In this document: piece by piece, positions 17,298-26,603 of the stretch
How the letters are laid out: each line of letters begins with the position of its first letter
Position numbering within the stretch: position 1 is the stretch's first letter
DNA from: an uncultured Pirellulaceae bacterium
GTDB taxonomy: Bacteria; Planctomycetota; Planctomycetia; Pirellulales; Pirellulaceae
Direction of reading: 5' to 3'
Assembly: GCA_937941455.1 (NCBI GenBank)
Contig: CALDHM010000011.1
Location: 42,216-106,215, forward strand
DNA length: 64,000 bases
Program-made: the position numbers and the translations under genes
The notes under the pieces: generated by a model
What the model was told of the DNA's origin: nothing
Seen by the model: the letters and a program-made list of their open reading frames with translations, nothing else
Databases searched by the model: none

Positions 17298-18350
17298 TCA
17301 AGTGCCAACGAAACGCGTGTACAGAGCCCGTGCTAACGTGGTGTCGTCCGTTCCCTCGATGATCGCTCGACCGTCGGCGAATACGGTAATCCGCTGCGGA
17401 TCGATGACAAACCTGACGTAATAAGGATTGCATTGGATGGACAAACCGGCGGCGGCGATGCGTTCGGCCAGCTTTGCCAAGTCACGCTGCTGCGAATCAC
17501 CGGGGTTGATTTGAATCGACTTTCGACCGCACAGGCGGATCGTCTCCGAAAAACGATTCCCCTCGAGCCATTCAAATCGGCGGGCGAAACACGTTGGACA
17601 TTTGTTCTCGTCCCTCAGGCGATCGAGCGGCAACACCCGAGTTCGATGATTCCACAGGGAGACGACATGCAATCCGGCTGCGACCGCGTGGTCGTTATGG
17701 GAAAGGATTTTGATCGCCTCCATGGCTTGCCATGCGGCCATGGTGTAGACAATTGGCCCTAAAACGCCTGCTGTGTCGCAGGTATCGATCGTTCCGGGTG
17801 GTCCCAGCGGCATCAGGCAGCGCAGGCATGGCGTGCTGCCGGGGTGGACCACGAGCATTTGACCGTCGCTACCCAAGCAACCGGTGTAGATCCAAGGCTT
17901 CCCCTCACGCACAGCGAGATCATTCAACAAAAAGCGAATCTCGAAGTTGTCGGTTCCGTCGAGAATCAAATCGACATCGCGAGAGAATTCCACAACGTTT
18001 CTCGGTGTGACGTCGGCTACGATCGATTCGATGGAGATTTCCGAATTAATTTGCCTCAAGCGATTCCGCGCTGCGATGGCTTTTGGCGTTCCCTCGCGCG
18101 CATCTCGCTCATCGAACAGGGATTGCCGCTGCAAATTGCTCAAGTCCACAAAATCCCGATCGACCAAACGCAAAAAGCCGACACCGGCCCGCGCCAGAAT
18201 TTCCGCGGTGACCGTCCCGAGGGCGCCGACGCCGACCAGCAAAACTTTGCCAGCGGCCAGGCATTCGTGCCCCTCCCTCCCCAGAGGTTGGAACCGAATT
18301 TGTCGGGAATAGCGATCGTGATGGAGGTAAGTCTCTTGCGAATTACTCAT
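17298..18350 (-). CDS. ThiF/MoeB/HesA-type adenylyltransferase
   Basis: A 350-residue E1-like enzyme that would adenylate the C-terminal glycine of a small ubiquitin-like sulfur carrier. It shows the start RYSRQIRF, the nucleotide motif LLVGVGALGTVTAEILARAG, the DRDFVDLSNLQRQ segment, DGTDNFEIRFLLND, and zinc cysteine pairs CLRC and CPTC. A further C-terminal domain of about 85 residues follows (from about SIQINPGD), of the kind seen in planctomycete versions. Its ATG (18350) overlaps the end of the UvrA-like gene by eight bases, so translation is coupled. No ThiS or MoaD partner is in the window. Confidence 0.88.
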   Translation of the reverse strand: MSNSQETYLHHDRYSRQIRFQPLGREGHECLAAGKVLLVGVGALGTVTAEILARAGVGFLRLVDRDFVDLSNLQRQSLFDERDAREGTPKAIAARNRLRQINSEISIESIVADVTPRNVVEFSRDVDLILDGTDNFEIRFLLNDLAVREGKPWIYTGCLGSDGQMLVVHPGSTPCLRCLMPLGPPGTIDTCDTAGVLGPIVYTMAAWQAMEAIKILSHNDHAVAAGLHVVSLWNHRTRVLPLDRLRDENKCPTCFARRFEWLEGNRFSETIRLCGRKSIQINPGDSQQRDLAKLAERIAAAGLSIQCNPYYVRFVIDPQRITVFADGRAIIEGTDDTTLARALYTRFVGT

Positions 18351-21165
18351 GACGGTAGAGCCAGCGCCCGAAGCGCGAGGTCGCGGAGGTAGCCATCTCC
18401 TGCGGGGGCCCTTGAAACAGAACCACCCCCCCTGCCGAGCCTGAACCGGGACCAAGTTCGATCAGCCAGTCCGCATCATGAGCGAGCAACGGCTGATTGT
18501 CAACGACGATCAGCGAATGGCCTACCGACAGCAACGAATCGAAACAATCGACTAAACGCGACAGCTCCGCGGGATGCAAGCCCTTGGTCGGGTGCATGAC
18601 GACGAATAATTTTCGGCCGCGGGCAATCGTGCCCAGATACTGGGCGAGCTTGAGTCGCCGTTCCTCCCCATGGCTCAATGTCCGCAGCGATTGGCCGAGG
18701 CGGAGATAGCCGAGTTCGGCATCCATTAGCGATTTGAGGGTCAGCTGCAGCTTTTTTTGTCCGCGGAAAAAGGGAAATGCTTGCTGCGCCGTCATCTCCA
18801 ATACTTCCGTGATATTTTTTCCGCGATACTGGGCCTTGAGCACGTTCGGGCGAAACCGCGTTCCGCGACACTCATCGCACACCAGGCGCATGTCGGCCAG
18901 AAAATGCATATCGACATCCAGAAACCCCTCACCCAAACATTTCTCACAGCGACCACCGGCCACATTAAAACTGAAATGACTTGCTTTCAGGCCTTGCCGT
19001 TTCGCCTCTTCGGTTTCTGCAAATAGATTGCGGATCAATGCGTAGGTGTTCATGACCGTCGCGGGATTGCTGCGGCTGCTGCGCGGGGCGGGTGCATCGT
19101 CCACCAGCACAACTCCTTCGATTCGGTCAGCGCCGATCAGTTTTTCGTGGGGGAGGGGCGGGTCATCGGCCTCGCCAAAATGTGCAGCAAGTGCCTGATA
19201 GAGCGTATCGCGAATCAGCGAGGTTTTGCCCGACGCTTTAACGCCGACGACCTGCACCAGTACCCCAAGAGGAACGTCGAGGTCGATCCCCTTCAAATTG
19301 CGGCCCGTACAGCCGCGGATGCCAACGACCTTGAGCGGGGAGGTGGGCCGCGGTGTTCGTGCGTCACGATGAAAAGGCTTGAGGTAACGTCCTGTTGGCG
19401 ATTGTGGATGCTTTGCCAAGCGGCTGGGAGGGCCATCGAAGACGATCGCCCCCCCCTGCTCTCCCGACCCCGGACCAAGCTCGATGACTCGCTCGCAAGA
19501 TCGAATCAAATGAGTGGAGTGGTCGGCCACGATGACCGTATTTTTCCGAGCAGATAATTGCTCGAGCGCCTTGACGACGTTCTCGGCGTCGTCGGGGTGA
19601 AGGCCAGAGGTTGGTTCGTCGAAGGCGTAAACCAAATTGACGAGAGAGGAGCGGATCAGCCGACCGATCATCAGCAGTTGCCGCTCGCCGCCGCTGACGG
19701 TTTGCATGGGCCGTCCTAGGGGGAGGTCGCCAAGCCCCAGGTCGAGCAATCCTCCCGTCAATTCCAATATTCGCAGCGCGATCATTCGTCCGGGTGTTTC
19801 CAGGACTGCGTCAGCCGCCAGATCGCGCAGGAAGCCATCGAGCTCCTGCAAAGTCATTGCATAAATTTGAGCGATGTTTCTGCCGCCAACGCGGTATACT
19901 AACGCTGCTTCATTCCAGCGTGCGCCACGGCAAGTTTGGCACGGATGAAAACTTTTCCAGCGAGCCGCGAAGATGCGCATGTGCATCTTGTAGCGCTTTT
20001 TCTCGACCCACCGAAAAAAACCGGTCACGCCACCAAAACTTCGCTCCGGCACGCCGTCCCAAATCAGCTGCCGCACGGTTTTGGAAAGTTTGCGATACGG
20101 CAGATCGACATCGATCCCGTAGTCGCCCGCCAGCGCCAGCAGTTCCTCCCGCTCGTGCTGATAGCTCGGCGAGTTCCAAGGAGCGATCGCTCCCTGCCGG
20201 ATTGACAGGCTTTCATCGGGGACAATTTTCTGTGGATCGTAGGTGCTGACGCTTCCCAAACCTTCACAAGTCGGGCAGGCTCCCAACGGGCTCGAGTTGC
20301 TCAGCCGTTGTGGATCTGGCGCAAAGAAACGCCGGCGGCAACCGCTGCAAATCAGGTCGCGAAAAAATGACGACTCGCTCCAGCATGCCCCATCAATCGA
20401 CCGTGACGAAGTATTCGGGAGGGACTCGTCGTTCGACGCCAGTTCTCGCACGATCGTGCAGGCTCCGCCACCCTGTTCCAATGCTGTCGTGACCGAATCG
20501 ATGATGCGTTCGCGGGGTGCCTTGCCTGCCACCAAGCGATCCACGATGACAAGTGTCGAGGGAGCCAGCGAACCGTCGATTTCGTCCAGCGTCCGTATGC
20601 GATCGCCGACGAGCACTCGCGAAAAACCGGCCCGTCGCAGTTCTTTGGCGGTATGACGTTCATCGTCGTCGGTTGGGAATCCGACCATGATTTTGACTCC
20701 CGCAGGAATTTTGTCGATCCATGCCACGATCGACTCGGTTGTGTGGCGAACGACGGGCTTTTGACACGCGGGGCAGACAATCGCTCCGGCTCGTGTGAAC
20801 AGCAACTGCAAGTGATGAAGCAACTCGATGGCAGAAGCTACGGTCGCCTTTCGGCCAAAGCGAACGGGTCTGGCAAAGTAGCCGATGGCCGGCGGAATAC
20901 CCTGGAGCGACTCGGCGGCCGGCCGTTCGATTTGATCGAGAAATTGCCGAGCGTAGGGGGAAAACGTTTCGACATAACGGCGTTGGCCTTCGGCGAAGAT
21001 CGTGCCGAAAACCAGGCTCGATTTGCCACTGCCGCTCGGGCCGCAAACGGCCAGTCGCTGGCCATGGGGAATTTCCAAGTCGATATTCTTGAGGTTGTTG
21101 ACGCGCACTCCGCAAAGCTTGATCGCCTTGCGGTGCCGCACGACCTTATCGGTGGCTTGTTTCAT
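18343..21165 (-). CDS. uvrA: UvrA-family excinuclease ATPase, second ATP site degenerate
   Basis: A 940-residue UvrA homologue. The first ATPase is intact: Walker A GPSGSGKS (42-49), signature SGGERQ (491-496), Walker B FDEPTSGLH (about 515-523). A UvrB-binding-like segment lies around 155-245. Zinc modules are present (CSGC and CPTC at 273-300; CEKC and CDEC at 740-766). The second ATPase is altered throughout: Walker A GVKASGKT (641-648), signature LSHGEERR, Walker B VVMHPTKGLH where Asp-Glu became Met-His, and VVDNQP where the H-loop His is missing. It may be a paralogue rather than the housekeeping UvrA. ATG 21165 lies 17 bases after the superoxide dismutase stop codon; an upstream open extension overlapping that gene is not family-like. 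Confidence 0.85.
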   Translation of the reverse strand: MKQATDKVVRHRKAIKLCGVRVNNLKNIDLEIPHGQRLAVCGPSGSGKSSLVFGTIFAEGQRRYVETFSPYARQFLDQIERPAAESLQGIPPAIGYFARPVRFGRKATVASAIELLHHLQLLFTRAGAIVCPACQKPVVRHTTESIVAWIDKIPAGVKIMVGFPTDDDERHTAKELRRAGFSRVLVGDRIRTLDEIDGSLAPSTLVIVDRLVAGKAPRERIIDSVTTALEQGGGACTIVRELASNDESLPNTSSRSIDGACWSESSFFRDLICSGCRRRFFAPDPQRLSNSSPLGACPTCEGLGSVSTYDPQKIVPDESLSIRQGAIAPWNSPSYQHEREELLALAGDYGIDVDLPYRKLSKTVRQLIWDGVPERSFGGVTGFFRWVEKKRYKMHMRIFAARWKSFHPCQTCRGARWNEAALVYRVGGRNIAQIYAMTLQELDGFLRDLAADAVLETPGRMIALRILELTGGLLDLGLGDLPLGRPMQTVSGGERQLLMIGRLIRSSLVNLVYAFDEPTSGLHPDDAENVVKALEQLSARKNTVIVADHSTHLIRSCERVIELGPGSGEQGGAIVFDGPPSRLAKHPQSPTGRYLKPFHRDARTPRPTSPLKVVGIRGCTGRNLKGIDLDVPLGVLVQVVGVKASGKTSLIRDTLYQALAAHFGEADDPPLPHEKLIGADRIEGVVLVDDAPAPRSSRSNPATVMNTYALIRNLFAETEEAKRQGLKASHFSFNVAGGRCEKCLGEGFLDVDMHFLADMRLVCDECRGTRFRPNVLKAQYRGKNITEVLEMTAQQAFPFFRGQKKLQLTLKSLMDAELGYLRLGQSLRTLSHGEERRLKLAQYLGTIARGRKLFVVMHPTKGLHPAELSRLVDCFDSLLSVGHSLIVVDNQPLLAHDADWLIELGPGSGSAGGVVLFQGPPQEMATSATSRFGRWLYRHE

Positions 21166-21182
21166 GCGGATAGCAGCGACTG

Positions 21183-21890
21183 CTACTTCATGAGATCGGC
21201 ATAAACAGCGTTCACGCGATCCCAATTGATCACGTTGAACCAGGCCTGAACGTAATCCGCCCGTTTGTTCTGGTATTTGAGATAGTAAGCGTGTTCCCAC
21301 ACGTCGATACCGAGCAAGGGGAACATGCCATTGGTCAGCGGATTGTCTTGATTCGGCGTACTGACGATTGCCAGGCGTCGGTCACGATTGAGTACGAGCC
21401 AACCCCAGCCACTCCCGAATTGTCCGACCGCCTTGGTAGCGAACGCTTTTTTGAATTCCTCCACGCCGTTAAAGGTTTCATCGATCGCCTTTTGCAATTC
21501 GGGAGATGGTTTTCCCGACTTGGCCGCCGGCGTCATCATCGTCCAGAACAGTGAATGGTTGTAATGGCCCCCCCCATTGTTGCGGACGGTCGTCCGAATC
21601 GATTCGGGGAGTTGATCATAGTTGCAGACGATGAATTCAATCGTGTTGTTCAGCCATTCGGGGGCCTCGGCTGTCAATGCCTTAACGAGGTTATCGACAT
21701 ACGCTTTGTGGTGTCGCGAATGATGGATGGTCATCGTTTCGGCGTCGATGAAGGGTTCCAGAGCGTCGACCGGGAAGGGAAGATCCGGCAAAGTAAAATC
21801 AAATTGAGGGCTCGCCCAAGACAACCGAGTAGTTGCCATTGTCAAAGCCCCCGCCGCGACCCCAGCCATCATCCCTCTGCGCGTAATCAT
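21183..21890 (-). CDS. Exported Fe/Mn superoxide dismutase
   Basis: A 235-residue enzyme that converts superoxide to peroxide and oxygen. Metal ligands of the family are visible: His in TIHHSRHH, His in GGHYNHSLFW, and Asp/His in DVWEHAYYLKY. GQFGSGWGWLV is the conserved segment before them. The first 27 residues (MITRRGMMAGVAAGALTMAT...) form a twin-arginine-like signal, which points to a periplasmic or exported enzyme; folded export would suit metal loading in the cytoplasm. Whether the metal is iron or manganese is uncertain. A promoter with an extended -10 lies at 21935-21964. Confidence 0.93.
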   Translation of the reverse strand: MITRRGMMAGVAAGALTMATTRLSWASPQFDFTLPDLPFPVDALEPFIDAETMTIHHSRHHKAYVDNLVKALTAEAPEWLNNTIEFIVCNYDQLPESIRTTVRNNGGGHYNHSLFWTMMTPAAKSGKPSPELQKAIDETFNGVEEFKKAFATKAVGQFGSGWGWLVLNRDRRLAIVSTPNQDNPLTNGMFPLLGIDVWEHAYYLKYQNKRADYVQAWFNVINWDRVNAVYADLMK

Positions 21891-21934
21891 CGTCGTCGTC
21901 TCCCGTGGAAATGTTCAAATCGTCTACCGGCCAT

Positions 21935-21964
21935 ATTTTATCAAATCCGCACTCTGATTGTCGA
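21935..21964 (-). promoter_or_regulatory. Candidate sigma-70 type promoter of the superoxide dismutase gene
   Basis: On the minus strand, TCGACA (21964-21959, five of six to TTGACA), an 18-base spacer, and TAAAAT (21940-21935, five of six) preceded by TGA as an extended -10. Transcription would start near 21928, about 38 bases before the ATG at 21890. It would also drive the uvrA-like and thiF-like genes that follow closely. Confidence 0.5.
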
Positions 21965-22244
21965 ACCAACAGCCGTCGCTTACATTTGGCGTATGACCGG
22001 AGAAGTCGCCGCGAAAATCGCGGGTTAGCAACGATTCCTGAGCGCATGGCGCCGCGACGTCACCAGGCGGTACGGCTGGTCGTGTGTCGCATCGATTGGT
22101 AGTTTGACGTTGTCGCAAACTCGGGGGCGTTTGGACGAAAAACCTATGCGGAAGCCTCGCCTCGCTGACGCTTCGGGTCGCGATCTTTTTTTGGTTTTCA
22201 GCTGGGCGGTACGCTCGATTCTGTCTGTGTTTTGAGGAGAAAAA
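21965..22244. other. Divergent control region of argC, with a partial family A-like repeat
   Basis: This leader of argC contains CCTCGCTGACGCTTCGGGTCGC at about 22159-22180. Read on the minus strand it resembles the AAGCGTAAGCGAGG core of repeat family A, with AAAACCAAAA nearby, but the palindrome is not complete. GAGGAG at 22232-22237 is the argC ribosome site. I see no clear Arg-box palindrome. Confidence 0.35.
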
Positions 22245-23258
22245 GTGCAAATTCGTGCCGGAATCGTCGGAGCGACTGGTTATACCGCGCTGGAGTTGAT
22301 CAAAATCTTGTTGCGTCATCCCGGAGTGAAGATCACTCGGTTGACGAGCCGTGGCGATGCGGGACAGCCCATCGAGGTGCCCCATCCCTCGCTGCGAGGA
22401 TTGCTGCCGGTGTCGCTCGGCGAATTTTCGATCGACGATTTCGCTCGGAACGTCGATATTGCATTTTGCTGTTTGCCCCATGCTGCTTCATCAGCAGTCG
22501 TGCGGCAGCTGGTCGACGCGGGAATCAAAGCAATCGACTTCAGCGCCGATTACCGCCTGAATGACCTCGCGAGCTTTGCGGAGGTCTATCAAGCGGAACA
22601 TGCCGATCCGGAACAGCTCGGCCGGGTCCCTTACGGGATCCCCGAGCTATTTCGCGAATCCATTCGCTCGGCATCGCTCGTCGCCAATCCCGGTTGTTTT
22701 CCGACCACCGCGATTATCCCGCTGGCCCCCCTGCTGCAGAACAACTTGCTCGAAAACGCGCCGATCATCGTCGATTCGAAAACTGGCGTCTCAGGGGGGG
22801 GGCGAACCCCGAAGCTTAATTTCCATTTTCCCGAGTGCAATGAGTCGGCATCGGCCTACGCGGTCGGAACGCATCGCCATCGTCCGGAAATGGAGCAGAT
22901 CCTGGGACGAGTCGTCGATCAGAAGGTCCGCGTGAACTTTGTGCCGCATTTGATTCCAATGGACCGCGGCATCCTGTCGACGATCTATGTGCAGCCGAAA
23001 CCGAAGATCAAGGCGGCTGACTTGCTCGAGGCCATCCGCGGTCACTACGCCCAAGAGCCTTTCATTCGCGTCACAAAACAGCTCCCTGCGACCAAGGATG
23101 TCAGCGGTACGAACTTCTGTGACATCACCACGCGCGACCTGGGCGGCATGGTGGCGATTGTCTCGACCATCGACAATTTGATCAAAGGAGCCTCCGGGGC
23201 TGCGGTCCAAAACATGAATGTCATGTGCGGCTTTACCGAAACAACCGCACTCGTTTGA
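22245..23258 (+). CDS. argC: N-acetyl-gamma-glutamyl-phosphate reductase
   Basis: A 337-residue NADPH-dependent enzyme of arginine synthesis that reduces N-acetylglutamyl phosphate to the semialdehyde. The N-terminal nucleotide motif is AGIVGATGYTALELIKIL. The catalytic cysteine is in NPGCFPTT, and the SKTGVSGGGRTP segment and the general-base His in GTHRHRPE are present. Start is GTG 22245, supported by GAGGAG eight bases upstream. argJ follows after 42 bases; the two form an arginine operon. Length equals that of the short (type 1) ArgC. Confidence 0.96.
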   Translation: MQIRAGIVGATGYTALELIKILLRHPGVKITRLTSRGDAGQPIEVPHPSLRGLLPVSLGEFSIDDFARNVDIAFCCLPHAASSAVVRQLVDAGIKAIDFSADYRLNDLASFAEVYQAEHADPEQLGRVPYGIPELFRESIRSASLVANPGCFPTTAIIPLAPLLQNNLLENAPIIVDSKTGVSGGGRTPKLNFHFPECNESASAYAVGTHRHRPEMEQILGRVVDQKVRVNFVPHLIPMDRGILSTIYVQPKPKIKAADLLEAIRGHYAQEPFIRVTKQLPATKDVSGTNFCDITTRDLGGMVAIVSTIDNLIKGASGAAVQNMNVMCGFTETTALV

Positions 23259-23300
23259 CTTCGCCAGGCACTGCATTTCAGAGCAACAGGAGAAAGCACC

Positions 23301-24512
23301 GTGACCCACGACCCTGCCGGTATTCAATTGCCCACTGGCTTTCGATTCGCAGGGATTCATTGCGGCATCAAGCCGGAAAAGCCGGACTTGTCTCTGATCG
23401 TCGCGGATAAACCGGCGATCGGGTTTGGAGTCTTCACGCAAAATCTCGTGCGGGCCGCCTGCATCGATTGGAATCGCAGCATTTTCCCCAGTCGAAATCT
23501 GCGCGGTGTGGTGATCAATTCCGGCAACGCCAATGCCTGTACTGGGGAACTCGGCCAAGAAAATAATCGCCGCATGGCCGCGCTCCTGGCAAGCGAATTG
23601 GCTCAACCAGCCGGTCCGGTCGACCCGCCAAGTGTCGCGGTGTTGTCGACCGGCGTGATCGGCCGGCAGCTGCCGATGGCGCGGCTCGAAACGGGAATCC
23701 CGCGAGCAGCCCGAGAGCTGCGGGATGATGTAGTGGCTTTCTTGCAAGCCGCTCAGGGAATTCTGACCACGGACCATGCCCGCAAGGTGGGGAGCATTGC
23801 TTTCCAAGTTGCCGGCGCGACCTATCGAATCGCCGCGATGGCCAAGGGGGCCGGGATGATCGGGCCCAACATGGCGACCATGCTGGGGGTGATCGTGACC
23901 GATTTTCCTCTGGCGTTCGCATCGGGACAGATGCTTTTGCAGCGCGCGGTTGATCGCACGTTCAACCGCATCAGCGTCGAGGGGCATATGAGCACGAACG
24001 ATGCCGTGCTGCTGTTGAGCTCGGGTGGGGAGCAATCACTCTCTGCTGATGCCGAGCAACGCTTCGACGAATCGCTCGGCGACCTGTGCTTGCAACTGGC
24101 AAAAAAAATCCCGGCGGATGGAGAAGGTGCCAGCCATTTGATTCATATCAGGGTGACGGGGGCCGCAAGTAACCAGGACGCCGACCGTATCGCGCGGACG
24201 ATCGCCCTAAGCAATTTGGTCAAGACCGCAGTGGCGGGTGCCGACCCGAACTGGGGTCGAATCGTTTCGGCGGCGGGTTACGCCGGAGTGCCTTTGGCCG
24301 TCGACCAAATGCGTCTAGCCGTCAACGGGATTCTGCTCTTCGAACGGGGGCAACCCGTTCCCTTTTCCGAGCGGGAGGTTAGCCAGGTGATTCGCAACGC
24401 GTTTGAAACCGAAATCGATTTGACGGTCGGAACAGGAGTCGGCGACGCCGAACATTGGACCAGCGACTTGACGGCCGACTACGTCAAGCTCAATGCCGAG
24501 TACACGACCTAA
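23301..24512 (+). CDS. argJ: Bifunctional glutamate N-acetyltransferase / ornithine acetyltransferase
   Basis: A 403-residue enzyme that recycles the acetyl group from N-acetylornithine to glutamate in arginine synthesis. The precursor is expected to self-cleave before the threonine of MATMLGV; the surrounding KGAGMIGPNMATMLGVIVTD is the classic motif. GVVINSGNANACTG and GADPNWGRI are further family landmarks, and the C-terminal sequence ends in NAEYTT. Start is GTG 23301 with AGGAG nine bases upstream. A hairpin (24526-24544) follows the gene. Confidence 0.96.
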   Translation: MTHDPAGIQLPTGFRFAGIHCGIKPEKPDLSLIVADKPAIGFGVFTQNLVRAACIDWNRSIFPSRNLRGVVINSGNANACTGELGQENNRRMAALLASELAQPAGPVDPPSVAVLSTGVIGRQLPMARLETGIPRAARELRDDVVAFLQAAQGILTTDHARKVGSIAFQVAGATYRIAAMAKGAGMIGPNMATMLGVIVTDFPLAFASGQMLLQRAVDRTFNRISVEGHMSTNDAVLLLSSGGEQSLSADAEQRFDESLGDLCLQLAKKIPADGEGASHLIHIRVTGAASNQDADRIARTIALSNLVKTAVAGADPNWGRIVSAAGYAGVPLAVDQMRLAVNGILLFERGQPVPFSEREVSQVIRNAFETEIDLTVGTGVGDAEHWTSDLTADYVKLNAEYTT

Positions 24513-24525
24513 GACGAGCGAGCGT

Positions 24526-24544
24526 AAATCCCGCGAGGGGATTT
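24526..24544. terminator. Hairpin between convergent argJ and oxidoreductase genes
   Basis: AAATCCC (24526-24532), loop GCGAG, GGGATTT (24538-24544): a perfect seven-base stem in the 95-base gap between two converging genes. There is no T-tract, so it is at best a weak or bidirectional terminator. Confidence 0.4.
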
Positions 24545-24607
24545 GAGGATGAACATCGTTTTCCGATGACTTGCCGGTTGCGTGGCAAACGATCGGCTCC
24601 GCCGCAA

Positions 24608-25720
24608 TTAGGCGACCCTGCGTGCGGCGTCGGCTTGGAGGATCGCCGGCGGTCGTTGCCGCAGCGTATCGCGAGCGGCAGGCATGGCCAGGGGACCGAT
24701 TTGGACTTTGTTTTTCGCCGACCAGCGATGGATGTTGATCTGACCGACGATTTCTTCAGCGATTTCGACGTTCCGGGCAGCTTGTTCGATTGTCACCAGC
24801 GGGTCGCGGAGTTGCGCGATCGACTCAAGCCAATCGGTTTGCTCGGCTTCGATGGCGTTGACGGGAGCGACCTCCAATTCCGTTTTCGGGAGGACTTGAG
24901 AGAACAAGTTTTCGCGAATGAATTGTTTCTGTTCGTCGCTGGCGGCCAAGAAGTCGAACTCGCGTTGTGCGATCCAATGTGGGACTTGGACGTTGGTGAC
25001 CCGATGAGCGACCAAATCGGCCGAAGCAAACCCCTTCGTCCCGAAAATTTTGAAGGTTCGCTCGGGTTGGAAACTGCAGCGGGAGGCGGTCAGATTCGCG
25101 ACGCCACCACAGGCGAATTCGAGGCGAGCCTGTGCCAGGTCCTCGTTCTCGCCAAACACGGAGATGCCGATCGCGTGGATACTGACGAGCGGGCCGGAAA
25201 ACATGCGGCAAACGAGATCGATGTCGTGAATCATCAGATCTTGCACGACTCCGATGTCGGTGGAGCGGAAGGTGAATCCGCTTTGCCGTGACGCCTCGAT
25301 GTACTTCGCACAGCCGACAACCGTCTGAGCGGCTTGAATGGCCGGATTGAATCGCTCGACATGTCCGACTTGGATGCAGACTCCTTTTTCGCGAGCCGCC
25401 TTGCCGATCTCCCGCGCATCTTTGGAGTGGCTGGTGACCGGTTTTTCAATCAGCAGATGCTTGCCCTGCTGAATCAGCGTGCGAGCGATTTCGGCATGGG
25501 TGACTGTTGGCGTGGCAATCACCGCAGCATCGAATTCATCCAGGCCTTTGCGGTAGTCGCTGAGGGCACGCACGTTGAAATCCTTGATGGCCGCTTGTTG
25601 GACCAGCGGTTGCGGGTCGCAAACCAAAGTCAGACGGGCGAGAGGATTGTTTCTTAGGAGTCGAGCGTGGATACGCCCCAGATGTCCGCCGCCGATGACG
25701 GCAACGCGAATCTTTTTCAT
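24608..25720 (-). CDS. Gfo/Idh/MocA oxidoreductase of the lipid A operon
   Basis: A 370-residue NAD(P)-dependent sugar dehydrogenase. The Rossmann motif is VAVIGGGHLGRIHARLL, followed by the EKPVT segment with the catalytic lysine and GHVERFNPA. The gene overlaps the end of lpxA by four bases and is the last of the ompH-lpxC-lpxA run. In some bacteria a GnnA oxidoreductase of this family, together with the aminotransferase GnnB, makes UDP-GlcNAc3N for LpxA, giving amide-linked acyl chains. That is a candidate role here, but no gnnB-like gene is in the window. A different UDP-sugar dehydrogenase role is equally possible. Confidence 0.8.
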   Translation of the reverse strand: MKKIRVAVIGGGHLGRIHARLLRNNPLARLTLVCDPQPLVQQAAIKDFNVRALSDYRKGLDEFDAAVIATPTVTHAEIARTLIQQGKHLLIEKPVTSHSKDAREIGKAAREKGVCIQVGHVERFNPAIQAAQTVVGCAKYIEASRQSGFTFRSTDIGVVQDLMIHDIDLVCRMFSGPLVSIHAIGISVFGENEDLAQARLEFACGGVANLTASRCSFQPERTFKIFGTKGFASADLVAHRVTNVQVPHWIAQREFDFLAASDEQKQFIRENLFSQVLPKTELEVAPVNAIEAEQTDWLESIAQLRDPLVTIEQAARNVEIAEEIVGQINIHRWSAKNKVQIGPLAMPAARDTLRQRPPAILQADAARRVA

Positions 25721-26532
25721 GCAGCGACCCTTGGCGGTACAGTGTGTCGAGTGCGGCCGTGTCGGCCCTCGCGGGCGCCCTGGAGGAAAGCCAATAGGTG
25801 TTCGACCTCGGGAGTCAGGTTGTCGGAACTTTTGAGAACTTCCCGGGCATTTTCCAAGCCGACTCGATTGCGGTAAATCAAACGGTAGGCTTCGCTCAAA
25901 GCGACGATCGCAGCACGCGGAAAATCATTCCGTTTCAACGCGATGATGTTGGTGCATTTGCACCGTGCCGGATTGCCGTCGGCCAACATATAGGGCGGAA
26001 TGTCTTGCATCACCTTGCTGACCCCGCCGACGAAGGCATAGCTGCCGATCGATGCGAAGTGGTGTACAGCAACGCTCCCGGATAATCCGGCGTAGGAATA
26101 GACGTAGCTGTGTCCTCCCAGCATCGAGCCTTGGCCGATGATCACACGATCGCCGACAAAGCAATCGTGACCGACATGCGCACAGGCCATCAGGTAGCAG
26201 TCGCTACCGACCCGCGTGATGCCCTCCTCTTTTTCAGAGGCGCGATTGATGGTCACATTTTCGCGGATGATGTTGCGATCGCCCACGATGACTTGCGTGT
26301 CGGTACCGCGGTAGCTGATGTCTTGCGGTTCACCGCCAATGCATGCACCGGGCCAGATCACATTGTTTTCGCCGATGGTGACATGGCCGGAAATAGTTAC
26401 GTTGTTGATCAGTCGCGTGCCAGAGCCGATCTTGGCGTGGGGGCCGACGACACAGAAGGGACCGATTTCAACGCCGGGTCCGATTTGAGCCCGGGGGTCG
26501 ACGTCGGCCAATTTCGAGATCTTGGTTGGCAT
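25717..26532 (-). CDS. lpxA: UDP-N-acetylglucosamine acyltransferase
   Basis: A 271-residue left-handed beta-helix enzyme, close to the usual 255-265, that starts lipid A synthesis by acylating UDP-GlcNAc (or its 3-amino form). Hexapeptide repeats run from about residue 10 to 180 (IGPGVEIGPFCVVGPHAKIG and following). The catalytic histidine lies in ACAHVGHDC and the helical C-terminal domain follows ADGNPARC. I start at ATG 26532 (MPTKIS), where the family normally begins; a GTG at 26580 with AGGG upstream could add 16 residues. The stop codon overlaps the start of the oxidoreductase gene. Confidence 0.94.
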   Translation of the reverse strand: MPTKISKLADVDPRAQIGPGVEIGPFCVVGPHAKIGSGTRLINNVTISGHVTIGENNVIWPGACIGGEPQDISYRGTDTQVIVGDRNIIRENVTINRASEKEEGITRVGSDCYLMACAHVGHDCFVGDRVIIGQGSMLGGHSYVYSYAGLSGSVAVHHFASIGSYAFVGGVSKVMQDIPPYMLADGNPARCKCTNIIALKRNDFPRAAIVALSEAYRLIYRNRVGLENAREVLKSSDNLTPEVEHLLAFLQGAREGRHGRTRHTVPPRVAA

Positions 26533-26603
26533 GGGGGACTCAGGGGCGTGTGTTGTTCGGTCAAGGCGAATGATATCCACTTGGCTACCCTAAAAAAAAT
26601 GGT

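Noticed and set aside
16375..17421. A 348-codon plus-strand frame
   Set aside because: It is antisense to the ABC-2 permease, with a Gln/Arg/His-rich translation typical of a shadow frame in GC-rich DNA.
22791..24035. A 414-codon open frame on the minus strand
   Set aside because: It lies antisense to argC and argJ, both of which have full family motifs; the antisense translation has no recognisable segment.
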